A stretch of DNA of 64,000 nucleotides, from positions 62,001 through 126,000 of the forward strand of contig JAFZAZ010000014.1 of NCBI GenBank assembly GCA_017561985.1. Reading direction: 5' to 3'. Below the pieces are notes generated by a model, which was not told the DNA's origin, did no database searches, and was given only the letters and a program-made list of their open reading frames with translations. The stretch is from Lachnospiraceae bacterium. Lineage in GTDB: Bacteria; Bacillota_A; Clostridia; Lachnospirales; Lachnospiraceae. Numbering within the stretch: position 1 is the stretch's first letter; each line of letters starts with the position of its first letter. Made by a program: the position numbers and the translations under genes. Shown here in pieces: positions 1-7,757 of the stretch.

Positions 1-1
1 T

Positions 2-280
2 CGAGAGGGATGGTTGCTCGGAGAACTCAAGAAAGAGCATTTTGCGCCGAGCCAGGCGTGTGCGATGGGACTTCGCGCATCGGAGTTTCCGAATGTATGC
101 TCACTTGTTGCGGACGACCCGAATGTCGTCAAATACTTAAAATGTGAGACGATCAATCCCGATATTCCGATCGCGGACGGCGATGTTTTGGTTTGCGTCG
201 ACGGACATCCGCTCGGATTTGCGAAGGTCAAGGGAGAATCGTTCAAAAACCGGTATCTGCCGGGATGGCGCATGATGTGA
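2..280 (+). CDS. RsmF/NOL1-Nop2-Sun family rRNA methyltransferase, C-terminal end (partial)
   Basis: Only the last 92 residues or so of this gene are inside the window; the reading frame is open to the left edge at base 2. The visible part has the pattern of the C-terminal RNA-binding, PUA-like tail that follows the SAM methyltransferase domain in RsmF-type 16S rRNA m5C methyltransferases: a KKEHFAPSQACAMGL segment, then a YLKCETI motif, then VLVCVDGHPLGFAKVKG and NRYLPGWRMM at the end. The catalytic domain with its two cysteines lies outside the window and cannot be checked. A pseudouridine synthase gene follows 48 bases downstream on the same strand, which fits an RNA-modification context. 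The call rests on the tail alone. Confidence 0.72.
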   Translation, partial: REGWLLGELKKEHFAPSQACAMGLRASEFPNVCSLVADDPNVVKYLKCETINPDIPIADGDVLVCVDGHPLGFAKVKGESFKNRYLPGWRMM

Positions 281-328
281 CCGGGAAAAACCTGATTGGG
301 CAACCCGCATACGGAGGATGAAAGTATC

Positions 329-1057
329 GTGGCGACGACACAGACAATGCGATTGGACCGGCTTCTTGCTGAGACCGGACATGCCGCGAGCCGCAAGGCA
401 GCGAAGGAGATCATTCGCGCGGGACTTGTCACGGTGGAAGGCATCATCTGTCGCGATTCCGACCGGAAGGTCGATGCCGAGAGCGGTTCTGTATGCGTAA
501 AGGGCGAGCCGGTTGCGTACGCAAAGTACCGGTATTTTCTGATGAACAAGCCCGCAGGACTTCTCAGTGCTTCGAGAGACAGCAGGGAAGAGACGGTCAC
601 GGATCGGATTGAAGGTATCCGGCCGGAGGAGTATTTTCCGGTGGGAAGACTTGACCGCGACACGACAGGCCTTTTGCTGATCACAAATGACGGAGCGCTT
701 TCACATGAGCTTTTGTCACCGAAAAAACATGTTCCGAAGACATATCGCGCGGTGTGCGAAGGGAAAATAGGAGATGCGCAATGCCGCATGCTCGAGGGCG
801 GACTCGACCTCGGAGACTTTGTGACGGCGCCCGCGAAGGCAATTGTTGCAGACAGTGACGAAGCAACAACGACGATACTTCTCACCATTACGGAAGGAAA
901 ATTCCACCAGGTCAAGAGGATGGTTGAGAAGGTCGGAAGTCAGGTTTTGAAACTGACGCGAATACAGATGGGAGGATTGACGCTTCCGGAGGATCTTGCG
1001 CCCGGCGAATACCGCGAGGTCGCGATCGAAGAGCTTCGGAAGGCGTTGAAAGGATAA
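329..1057 (+). CDS. rRNA pseudouridine synthase, RsuA/RluB/E/F family
   Basis: This 242-residue protein has the RsuA layout: an N-terminal S4 RNA-binding domain (about residues 7-60, beginning MRLDRLLAETGHASRK-like) followed by the catalytic domain with GRLDRDTTGLLL at 106-117, where D109 is the expected catalytic aspartate. It should isomerise a uridine in rRNA; the exact target (for example 16S position 516) cannot be told from sequence. I chose the GTG at 329 because GGAGG sits about 11 bases upstream; an upstream in-frame TTG at 296 lacks a ribosome-binding site and would add residues unlike the family. The HAD phosphatase gene begins two bases after its stop, so the two are co-transcribed. 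Confidence 0.88.
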   Translation: MATTQTMRLDRLLAETGHAASRKAAKEIIRAGLVTVEGIICRDSDRKVDAESGSVCVKGEPVAYAKYRYFLMNKPAGLLSASRDSREETVTDRIEGIRPEEYFPVGRLDRDTTGLLLITNDGALSHELLSPKKHVPKTYRAVCEGKIGDAQCRMLEGGLDLGDFVTAPAKAIVADSDEATTTILLTITEGKFHQVKRMVEKVGSQVLKLTRIQMGGLTLPEDLAPGEYREVAIEELRKALKG

Positions 1058-1059
1058 GT

Positions 1060-1710
1060 ATGAAGACCGATTTTACGGCGGCGATATTCGATCTCGACGG
1101 CACGCTTGTCGATTCGATGTGGATGTGGCGTGATATCGATATTGCTTACCTCGGTGCACACGGAATCCCTTTTGAGGAGGATCTGCAGGAGCGCATCGAA
1201 GGGATGAGTTTTGCGGAGACCGCCGTATATTTCAAGGAAAATTACGGCATCAAAGATTCCGTTGAAGATATCATGAGCACATGGAACGACATGGCGATGG
1301 AGTATTATCGCACGAAGGTGTTCCCTAAGCCGGGAGTGATCGAGTACCTTCAGAAACTCCGCGCGGCAGGCATTAAGACAGGGATTGCGACCTCCAACTC
1401 GTGGGAACTGCTCGATGCCGTGCTGAACGCGACAGGGCTTTCGCAGTACATGGACAGCATTCACTCGGCGTGCGAGATCAAGCGCGGCAAGCCCGCACCG
1501 GACATTTATCTTCTCGTCGCGGAAGACCTCGGCGTGGACCCTTCAGAGTGCATCGTTTTCGAGGACATCCTGCCGGGAATCGAGTCGGGACATCGCGCGG
1601 GAATGTATGTGTGCTCGGTTTACGACCCGTATTCAGAGGAGCGCATGGACGAGATCATCGCCCGTTCCGACGCGCATATCCGCAGCTTCACGGAACTGAC
1701 ACGGAAATAA
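1060..1710 (+). CDS. HAD-superfamily hydrolase, beta-phosphoglucomutase/phosphatase-like
   Basis: The 216-residue product is a haloacid-dehalogenase fold phosphatase of the subfamily with a helical cap. Motif I is FDLDGTLVDS at 10-19 (nucleophile D11, acid/base D13), motif II is the ATSNS segment near 110-114, the motif III lysine lies in KRGKPAPDIYL (K144), and motif IV is VFEDILPGIESG (E168-D169). The helical cap lies between motif I and motif II. The substrate cannot be deduced; sugar phosphates are typical of this branch. The start ATG has AAAGGA eight bases upstream and follows the pseudouridine synthase by two bases, so it is translated from the same message. Confidence 0.85.
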   Translation: MKTDFTAAIFDLDGTLVDSMWMWRDIDIAYLGAHGIPFEEDLQERIEGMSFAETAVYFKENYGIKDSVEDIMSTWNDMAMEYYRTKVFPKPGVIEYLQKLRAAGIKTGIATSNSWELLDAVLNATGLSQYMDSIHSACEIKRGKPAPDIYLLVAEDLGVDPSECIVFEDILPGIESGHRAGMYVCSVYDPYSEERMDEIIARSDAHIRSFTELTRK

Positions 1711-1750
1711 GCTGTTTTGCGGAACCGACCGAACGATAAGGAGCTTACGA

Positions 1751-2302
1751 ATGACCAAAGGTACGAACGGTTATATCCGTTATAAAAAGAGCCGCCAGTT
1801 TCTGTGGACCGGCGTGATCGCAGCGATCTCCGTCGGGCTGTTTTTGTGCGGATATTTTGCGACGGGAACAACGAAGAATCTCCTCACGGTGTTCGCCGTG
1901 CTCGGCGTGCTTCCCGGTGCTAAAGCGCTTGTGAACGGCATTGTTTTTGCACCGTACAAGTCGCTTTCCGCGGAGACGTACAAGACATTTTGCGATGCGG
2001 CAGGAGAGAACGGAATACTGTATTCCGACCTGGTGTTCACGTCCTCAAAGAGCATAATGCACCTGGACGCATTGTACGTAAACGGCACCGAGCTTGTCGG
2101 GTATTCGGAAAATGCGAAGGACAAGGAGAAGAAAGAAATCCTCTCGTATTTTACGGATTCCTGCAAAAAGCGCGGAACGACGGTTCATATGCATATCTTT
2201 GAAACGGAAAAGGAAATGACGGAGCGGATCGAGTCGCTACGCGAACGCACGGATGAAATACCCGAGGTTGTCACGGAGTTCATCCGAATGATCCTGGTGT
2301 AA
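1751..2302 (+). CDS. Conserved hypothetical membrane protein with two N-terminal TM helices
   Basis: I do not recognise a named family. The 183-residue protein begins with a basic stretch, then two hydrophobic segments (about 18-38 and 42-62) that should form a membrane hairpin, followed by a soluble domain of about 120 residues that is mixed alpha/beta in character and rich in charged residues. The soluble part has no catalytic motif I can name. It sits in a run of RNA-modification and phosphatase genes with 40 and 21 base gaps, so it is probably in the same transcription unit. The ATG at 1751 is preceded by AAGGAG. The role is unknown. Confidence 0.7.
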   Translation: MTKGTNGYIRYKKSRQFLWTGVIAAISVGLFLCGYFATGTTKNLLTVFAVLGVLPGAKALVNGIVFAPYKSLSAETYKTFCDAAGENGILYSDLVFTSSKSIMHLDALYVNGTELVGYSENAKDKEKKEILSYFTDSCKKRGTTVHMHIFETEKEMTERIESLRERTDEIPEVVTEFIRMILV

Positions 2303-2323
2303 ATGTAAAGACAGGGAGAAACT

Positions 2324-3382
2324 ATGAAAGAAATTACCGTACAGTCGCAGGAGGAGGGGCGCCGGTTTGTTCGTTACTTAGAGCGCCTTCTTCCCAATGC
2401 GGGAACCGGTTTTCTGTATAAAATGCTTCGCAAGAAGAATATCACGCTCAACCATGCGAAGGCGGACGGAAACGAGACGCTGCGCGCGGGCGACGTGATC
2501 TCCGTATTCTTCTCGGACGATACATACGCGAAGATGAGCGGCGTGCCTTCGGACGTGACGAGCGAACTGCATTTTTCGAAAAATGCAGTCGAGGATTCGT
2601 CCATCGTATATGAGGACGAGGATCTGATGGCAGTGTTTAAACCGGTCGGCGTGCTGTCGCAAAAGGCCGAGGCAGGAGATGATTCGCTGAACGAGATGAT
2701 GCTTCAATACCTCGCGGAGCGCGGCGATATCACAAACGAATCGCTGCGCGCGTTCACGCCGGGCATCTGCAACCGTCTTGACCGCAATACCGCGGGTATC
2801 GTGTGGTTTGCGAAGACGCTGCGCGGTGCGCAGGGAATGGCACAGATCATGCGCGGAAGAAGCGTTGCGAAGTTTTATTTTGCGCTTGTCGAGGGCATCA
2901 TGCAGAAGCCTGTCGATGCCAAATTGTATCTCTCCAAGGATGAGGAGAGCAACACCGTGAAGATCTTCCGCGAGCCTTCGGAAGGGTGCGTTCCGGTGCA
3001 CACGGAGGTCGTGCCGGTCGTTTCGAACCGTCGCGTTACGCTTGTGCGCGTGCGGCTGTTCACCGGCAAATCGCACCAGATCCGAAGCGTGTGCAAGTTC
3101 CTCGGGCATCCGGTCATCGGGGATCCGAAGTACCTGCCGACCGATGCGGACACGACGGCGTACTTCCGAAGCCGGTATCACCTCCACGGACAGCAGCTTT
3201 TTGCGTATGCGTATGTGTTCCCGGAGGAGCTTCCGGAAGGACTTTCGGAACTTGCCGGAGAGACGGTGACAGGACTGGTGCCCGATACATTTTTCGAGAT
3301 CATGCTCGGCGAATTTCCGAAGAAAGGGGAAGACGGCTATGGCTACCTGGAAGTCCCGGGGTCTGAGGGGATCGTTTTTTGA
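2324..3382 (+). CDS. RluA/RluC-family pseudouridine synthase
   Basis: This 352-residue protein has an S4-type RNA-binding domain (about 12-64) and an RluA-type catalytic domain. The active-site motif is CNRLDRNTAGIV at 149-160, with D153 the catalytic aspartate, and the conserved KSHQIR-type motif appears as TGKSHQIRSVCKFLGHPVIGDPKY further on. It should convert specific uridines to pseudouridine in 23S rRNA, in the RluC/RluD manner. The last 44 bases overlap the start of recU in another frame, which implies translational coupling. A perfect 24-base palindrome (2566-2589) lies within the linker between the two domains. The specific rRNA target cannot be assigned. Confidence 0.88.
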   Translation: MKEITVQSQEEGRRFVRYLERLLPNAGTGFLYKMLRKKNITLNHAKADGNETLRAGDVISVFFSDDTYAKMSGVPSDVTSELHFSKNAVEDSSIVYEDEDLMAVFKPVGVLSQKAEAGDDSLNEMMLQYLAERGDITNESLRAFTPGICNRLDRNTAGIVWFAKTLRGAQGMAQIMRGRSVAKFYFALVEGIMQKPVDAKLYLSKDEESNTVKIFREPSEGCVPVHTEVVPVVSNRRVTLVRVRLFTGKSHQIRSVCKFLGHPVIGDPKYLPTDADTTAYFRSRYHLHGQQLFAYAYVFPEELPEGLSELAGETVTGLVPDTFFEIMLGEFPKKGEDGYGYLEVPGSEGIVF

Positions 3383-3926
3383 GGACATCATAAACCGCAC
3401 GAACGAAGTGTACCGCGAGCGCGGCACGGCTCTTGTGCAGAAGATTCCCACGCCGATCACGCCGATCGATATCGACCGCGACAACCGTCATATTACTCTT
3501 GCGTACTTTGACCGCAAGAGTACCGTCGATTACATCGGGATCGCGCAGGGCGTAGCGCTGTGTTTTGACTGTAAGGAGTGCTCGACCGACACGTTCGCGC
3601 TTCAGAATATTCACGAGCACCAATATCGATACATGAAGGAGTTCTCCAGACAGGGCGGCGTTGCTTTTCTGCTTATATACTACAGCAAGCGCGAGCTCGT
3701 GTACTTCATGAACTGCGAGGAAGTTGTTCGTTTTTATGAGCGCGGAAACGACGTTGCGGACGAGGAAACCGGTTTTTTCAACGCGGAGAAGGAAGCGAAA
3801 CCGCGCGGAAGCAAGAGCGTGCGTTTCGACGAGCTGAATCCGAAGTATCTTTACGAGATGCCTTCCGAGCCGTTTTTGAATTATCTGGAGTTCGTCAACG
3901 ATTATTTGGAAGAATCCGAAAAATAA
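3339..3926 (+). CDS. recU: Holliday junction resolvase RecU
   Basis: The 195-residue product matches the Firmicutes RecU resolvase in length and motifs. It has the N-terminal FFEDIINRTN segment, the PTPITPIDI stretch, the catalytic region STVDYIGIAQG (D64) followed by CFDCKE (D77, K79) and the NIHEHQYRYMKEFSRQGG block. These correspond to the metal-binding acidic residues of the PD-(D/E)XK nuclease fold. The enzyme cuts four-way junctions during recombinational repair and chromosome segregation. The start overlaps the preceding pseudouridine synthase by 44 bases and has AAAGGGGAA upstream. In Bacillus recU neighbours ponA; here it ends a run of RNA-modification genes before the his promoter. 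Confidence 0.92.
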   Translation: MATWKSRGLRGSFFEDIINRTNEVYRERGTALVQKIPTPITPIDIDRDNRHITLAYFDRKSTVDYIGIAQGVALCFDCKECSTDTFALQNIHEHQYRYMKEFSRQGGVAFLLIYYSKRELVYFMNCEEVVRFYERGNDVADEETGFFNAEKEAKPRGSKSVRFDELNPKYLYEMPSEPFLNYLEFVNDYLEESEK

Positions 3927-3938
3927 TTGCATTTTTTC

Positions 3939-3967
3939 TTGACAATATGGTTTGCGGCATGTATAAT
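3939..3967 (+). promoter_or_regulatory. SigA-type promoter of the his operon
   Basis: TTGACA at 3939-3944, a 17-base spacer, and TATAAT at 3962-3967 are an exact consensus match. Transcription should begin near 3974, giving a leader of about 60 bases before hisZ. The palindromic GCTAA/TTAGC element starts a few bases downstream of the predicted start site. Confidence 0.88.
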
Positions 3968-3979
3968 TCGGTTCAATAT

Positions 3980-4001
3980 GCTAACTGATTAGCACGCTAA
4001 C
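3980..4001. promoter_or_regulatory. Operator-like GCTAA/TTAGC repeat in the his leader
   Basis: Three half-sites alternate in orientation: GCTAA, ctga, TTAGC, ac, GCTAA. The outer pairings form two overlapping inverted repeats immediately downstream of the predicted transcription start. That position suits a repressor blocking the promoter. Known Firmicutes his genes can be controlled by a TrpR-family repressor (HisR/YerC-like); assigning this site to it is inference. A second short inverted repeat, ACTTTA-N6-TAAAGT at 4002-4019, sits just before the ribosome-binding site and could form a small RNA hairpin. Confidence 0.55.
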
Positions 4002-4032
4002 ACTTTACCATGATAAAGTAAAGGAGAAACAT

Positions 4033-5184
4033 ATGATCCCGTTATTACATACGCCGGAAGGAGTAAGAGATATCTACGGTGCCGAGCGCCGCGAGATGAG
4101 ACGTATCAACAACGATATTTGTTCCTGCATGGAACGGTTCGGATATGAGGAGATCCAGACTCCTTCGTTTGAGTACTTTGATGTATTCTCGAGCGAGCGC
4201 GGCACGGTTCCCTCGAAGGACATGTACAAGTTTATCGAGCGCGACGGAAACACACTTGTGCTTCGCCCCGATATGACGCCGCAGATCGCGCGCTGTGCAG
4301 CGACGTACTTCCGCGGTAGCGACCGTCCGATCCGCCTTTTTTATTCGGGAAATACATACATCAACAACTCCGGTTACCAGCTTCGCCTCAAGGAGACGAC
4401 GCAGTCCGGTGTTGAGCTCTTCGGAGACGACTCTGTGATGGCGGACGCTGAGGTAGTGGCGCTCACGGTTGAGTGCCTCAAGAGCGCAGGGCTTAAGGAG
4501 TTTCAGGTGGAGATCGGCAACGCCGGTTTCTTCCGCGCCATCGTAAATGAGTGCGGTCTGAACGCCGAAGATGAGGAAGAACTTCGTCTCAGGGTGAAGA
4601 ACAAAAACCTCTTCGGCATCTCGGATTTCCTGGCGGAGCGCAACATTACAGGAAAAACTGCGGAGCTTCTGCTTGCTCTTCCGGAACTGTTCGGTTCGGA
4701 GGACGTTCTTGACCGTGCAGAGGCGATGACGGACAACGAAGCCGCCCGCATGTGCCTCGAAAGACTTAAGAAACTTGTCGATTACCTCAGGGAATACGGT
4801 GTGGAGCGTTACATTTCGTTTGACCTCGGAATGCTCAGCAAATACCGCTATTACACGGGTATCATTTTCCGTGCGATCACGTACGGAACCGGCGAGGCGA
4901 TTGCCTCGGGCGGACGTTACGATTCGCTTGCGGAACAGTTCGGAAGACCTATGCCTGCAATCGGTATGTCGGTGACTATCGACTCGCTGCAGCTCGTTCT
5001 GGAGCGTCAGGAAGGGTACTCCGAATCTGTTACAGAGCGCACTGTCGTCAAGTATAGCGAAGGAAACGAGAAGGAAGCGATGCAGCTTGCATGCAAGCTG
5101 CGCAGCGAGGGAAAGACCGTTGTCGTGTTCCGCGATGACGATGTCGACGCCGTCGGTTGTACGGATGATGCGAAGGGAGAATAG
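4033..5184 (+). CDS. hisZ: ATP phosphoribosyltransferase regulatory subunit HisZ
   Basis: The 383-residue protein is a histidyl-tRNA-synthetase-like subunit that is needed when HisG is the short form. It has the class II synthetase fold signatures: TPEGVRDIYG at the N-terminus, LRPDMTPQIARCAAT (about 77-91), the dimerisation region and the late ASGGRYDSLAEQFGRP motif around 295-310. It lacks the C-terminal anticodon-binding domain of a true HisRS and keeps the usual HisZ length. It forms a hetero-octamer with HisG and carries histidine feedback control. It is first in the operon, 66 bases after the promoter -10 box, with AAAGGAG upstream, and is followed by hisG after two bases. Confidence 0.93.
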   Translation: MIPLLHTPEGVRDIYGAERREMRRINNDICSCMERFGYEEIQTPSFEYFDVFSSERGTVPSKDMYKFIERDGNTLVLRPDMTPQIARCAATYFRGSDRPIRLFYSGNTYINNSGYQLRLKETTQSGVELFGDDSVMADAEVVALTVECLKSAGLKEFQVEIGNAGFFRAIVNECGLNAEDEEELRLRVKNKNLFGISDFLAERNITGKTAELLLALPELFGSEDVLDRAEAMTDNEAARMCLERLKKLVDYLREYGVERYISFDLGMLSKYRYYTGIIFRAITYGTGEAIASGGRYDSLAEQFGRPMPAIGMSVTIDSLQLVLERQEGYSESVTERTVVKYSEGNEKEAMQLACKLRSEGKTVVVFRDDDVDAVGCTDDAKGE

Positions 5185-5186
5185 GT

Positions 5187-5825
5187 ATGGAATATATAAC
5201 TGTTGCCCTTGCAAAGGGACGACTTGCGAAAAAAGCGATGGAAGTACTCGGGAAGGCCGGGATCTCATGCGATGAGATGAACGATCCCGACACCAGAAAA
5301 CTGATCTTCACGAACGAGGAAAAGAAGATGAAATTCTTCCTCGCAAAGGCGGGAGATGTTCCGACGTATGTAGAGCACGGCGCTGCGGATATCGGTATCG
5401 TCGGCAAGGATACGATCATGGAGGAAGGCAAGAAGCTTTACGAAGTGATCGACTTCGGATTCGGTCGCTGCCGCATGTGTGTGGCGGGCCCCGAGAGCGC
5501 GAGAGAGCTTCTCGGAAGCGGCAGACGCATCCGTGTGGCTACGAAGTATCCGAACATTGCCACGGATTATTTTACGAATGTTCTTCACCAGACGGCGGAG
5601 ATCATCAAGCTCAGCGGTTCCATCGAGCTTGCGCCGATCGTAGGACTCAGCGATGTCATCGTGGATATCGTGGAGACCGGCTCGACGCTTCGGGAGAACG
5701 GACTGGCAATTCTTGCCGAGATTGTTCCTTTCTCCGCGCGCATGGTCGTAAACCAGGTGAGCATGAAAATGGAGCAGGACAGAATACAGAAACTGATCGC
5801 CGACGTACGTGCGGTACTCGGCTGA
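5187..5825 (+). CDS. hisG: ATP phosphoribosyltransferase catalytic subunit HisG (short form)
   Basis: HisG condenses ATP with PRPP in the first committed step of histidine synthesis. The 212-residue length shows the short form without the C-terminal ACT-like regulatory domain, which matches the adjacent hisZ. Visible motifs are VALAKGRLAKKAM at the N-terminus, the AADIGIVGKDT segment, and the PRPP-binding loop VDIVETGSTLRENGL around residues 155-169. The ATG at 5187 follows hisZ by two bases and the ribosome-binding site GGAGA lies inside the hisZ end. hisD follows after 15 bases. Confidence 0.95.
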   Translation: MEYITVALAKGRLAKKAMEVLGKAGISCDEMNDPDTRKLIFTNEEKKMKFFLAKAGDVPTYVEHGAADIGIVGKDTIMEEGKKLYEVIDFGFGRCRMCVAGPESARELLGSGRRIRVATKYPNIATDYFTNVLHQTAEIIKLSGSIELAPIVGLSDVIVDIVETGSTLRENGLAILAEIVPFSARMVVNQVSMKMEQDRIQKLIADVRAVLG

Positions 5826-5840
5826 TTGCAGGAGACATAA

Positions 5841-7139
5841 ATGAAGATCATTGAACTCAATCAAAACACGAAGCAGGAGTTTCTCGATTCGCTTGCGAAG
5901 AGAAGCACCGATGCATTTGCCGTACAGCAGGAGAAAGTGAGCGAGATCGTTGCGGACGTAAAGAAGCGCGGCGACGCGGCGCTGTTCGAGTACACGGCGA
6001 AATTTGACGGCGTTACGATGACGAAGGACGCCATCTGGGTGACGCAGGAGGAGATCGATGCGGCATACAAGGCAATCGATCCCGAGCTTCTGTCGGTCAT
6101 CCGTGAATCTGCGGAAAATATCCGTGCGTTCCACATGAGACAGCGCCGCAACAGCTGGTTCGAAACCGGCGAGGGCATTTTCCTCGGCCAGCGCGTGACC
6201 CCGATCGCGAGAGTAGGCGTGTATGTTCCCGGCGGACGTGCGGTTCTCTCGTCGAGCGTTTTGATGAACATCATCCCCGCGAAAGTTGCGGGTGTTCCGG
6301 AGATCATCATGGTGACGCCTCCGCAGAAGGGCGGCGAGCTCAATGCGACTTCCGTCGTTGCCGCTGTCGAGGCGGGAGTTACGAAGATCGCGAAGATCGG
6401 CGGCGCACAGGCAATTGCAGCGCTTGCGTTCGGAACGGAATCGATTCCGCGCGTCGACAAGATTGTCGGACCCGGAAATATCTATGTTGCGCTTGCGAAG
6501 AAGGCAGTTTACGGCAGCGTCGGTATCGACTCGATCGCCGGCCCGAGCGAGATTCTCGTGCTTGCGGATGAGACCGCGAACCCTCGTTTCGTTGCAGCGG
6601 ATTTGCTGAGCCAGGCCGAGCACGACGCGATGGCTTCCGCAATCCTGGTGACGACGAGCCGCGAGCTTGCCGGGCAGGTGAGCGCCTGGGTTGACCGAAT
6701 GACCGCAAGACTGTCTCGCAAAGAGACGATCGAGCAGTCGCTCGAAAACTTCGGCTGCATCTTCGTTGCGGACACAATGGCGTCGGCGATCGATGCGGCA
6801 AATGACATTGCATCCGAGCACCTTGAGATTCTCACGAAGGATCCGATGCAGACGATGACATACATTAAAAACGCGGGAGCGATCTTCCTCGGGGAATACT
6901 CGAGCGAACCGCTCGGCGATTATTTTGCGGGACCGGATCACATCCTTCCGACGAACGGAACGGCGCGTTTCTTCTCGCCGCTCTCGGTGGATGATTTCAT
7001 CAAGAAGAGTAGCGTGATCTGTTATTCCCGCGAAGCTTTGGAACCGGTTTACAAAAAGATCGTCACCTTCGCCGAGGCGGAGGGACTCACCGCACATGCA
7101 AATTCGATCGCAGTGCGGTTTGAAGAAGAGGAGGAGTAA
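5841..7139 (+). CDS. hisD: Histidinol dehydrogenase
   Basis: HisD performs the last two NAD-dependent oxidations, from L-histidinol to L-histidine. The 432-residue protein has the full family length. Recognisable blocks are GVYVPGGRAVLSSSVLMNIIPAKVAGV, the KIVGPGNIYVALAKKAVYG segment, GPSEILVLAD, the LLSQAEHD zinc-site region, and the catalytic region SEHLEILTKDP with the later GPDHILPTNGTARF block. All core residues appear intact. It lies between hisG and hisB in the same operon; hisB starts one base after its stop, so the genes are translationally coupled. Confidence 0.96.
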   Translation: MKIIELNQNTKQEFLDSLAKRSTDAFAVQQEKVSEIVADVKKRGDAALFEYTAKFDGVTMTKDAIWVTQEEIDAAYKAIDPELLSVIRESAENIRAFHMRQRRNSWFETGEGIFLGQRVTPIARVGVYVPGGRAVLSSSVLMNIIPAKVAGVPEIIMVTPPQKGGELNATSVVAAVEAGVTKIAKIGGAQAIAALAFGTESIPRVDKIVGPGNIYVALAKKAVYGSVGIDSIAGPSEILVLADETANPRFVAADLLSQAEHDAMASAILVTTSRELAGQVSAWVDRMTARLSRKETIEQSLENFGCIFVADTMASAIDAANDIASEHLEILTKDPMQTMTYIKNAGAIFLGEYSSEPLGDYFAGPDHILPTNGTARFFSPLSVDDFIKKSSVICYSREALEPVYKKIVTFAEAEGLTAHANSIAVRFEEEEE

Positions 7140-7140
7140 A

Positions 7141-7737
7141 ATGAGCGAGAAAGAGCGCAAGGCAGTGATCACCCGCAAGACCAAGGAGACGGACATTACG
7201 TGCGAGCTCAACCTGGACGGCACGGGTGTTTACGAGATCAACACAGGCATCGGCTTTTTTGACCACATGCTCTCGGGGTTCGCGAGACACGGCTTTTTTG
7301 ACCTGAAGCTTCAGGCGAAGGGTGACCTTGTCGTGGATTCGCACCACACGATCGAGGATGTGGGTATCGTGATCGGAACCGCGATCCGCGAGGCTCTCGG
7401 CAACAAAGAGGGAATCGCACGCTACGGAAGCTTCCTTCTTCCGATGGACGAGACGCTTGTGATGTGCGCGCTCGACCTCTCCGGACGCCCGTACTTCGTG
7501 TACGACGTAACGACGACCGTCGACAAGCTCGGCGAGATGGATGTCGAGATGGCGAAGGAGTTCTTCTACGCAATCTCGTACACCGCGGGCATGAACCTTC
7601 ACATCCGCATGCTCTCGGGCGACAACAATCATCACATCCTCGAGGCGATGTTCAAGGCGTTTGCGAAGGCGCTTGACATGGCGACGGCGATCGACCCGCG
7701 CGTATCGGGCGTTCTGTCCACGAAGGGAACCATCTGA
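7141..7737 (+). CDS. hisB: Imidazoleglycerol-phosphate dehydratase
   Basis: This monofunctional 198-residue HisB dehydrates imidazole glycerol phosphate to imidazole acetol phosphate. The metal-binding signatures are [10 protein letters not shown] at 66-75 (H68, H69, E72) and the second [16 protein letters not shown] block, plus the early GIGFFDHML motif. There is no fused histidinol-phosphatase domain. I start it at ATG 7141, which has GAGGAG immediately upstream in the hisD end; an upstream in-frame codon at 7096 would overlap hisD and add unfamiliar residues. The enzyme needs hisF/hisH products made elsewhere, since those genes are not in this operon. Confidence 0.95.
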   Translation: MSEKERKAVITRKTKETDITCELNLDGTGVYEINTGIGFFDHMLSGFARHGFFDLKLQAKGDLVVDSHHTIEDVGIVIGTAIREALGNKEGIARYGSFLLPMDETLVMCALDLSGRPYFVYDVTTTVDKLGEMDVEMAKEFFYAISYTAGMNLHIRMLSGDNNHHILEAMFKAFAKALDMATAIDPRVSGVLSTKGTI

Positions 7738-7757
7738 CACAGGAGTTTTGGGAAATT

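Noticed and set aside
4045..5268. Long - strand open frame of 407 codons opposite hisZ/hisG
   Set aside because: It is the antisense shadow of well-conserved his genes, has no ribosome-binding site, and its protein has no family pattern. GC-rich codon use creates such frames throughout the window.
5265..7223. Long - strand open frame of 652 codons opposite hisG/hisD/hisB
   Set aside because: It spans several real + strand genes and is an antisense artefact of their codon composition.
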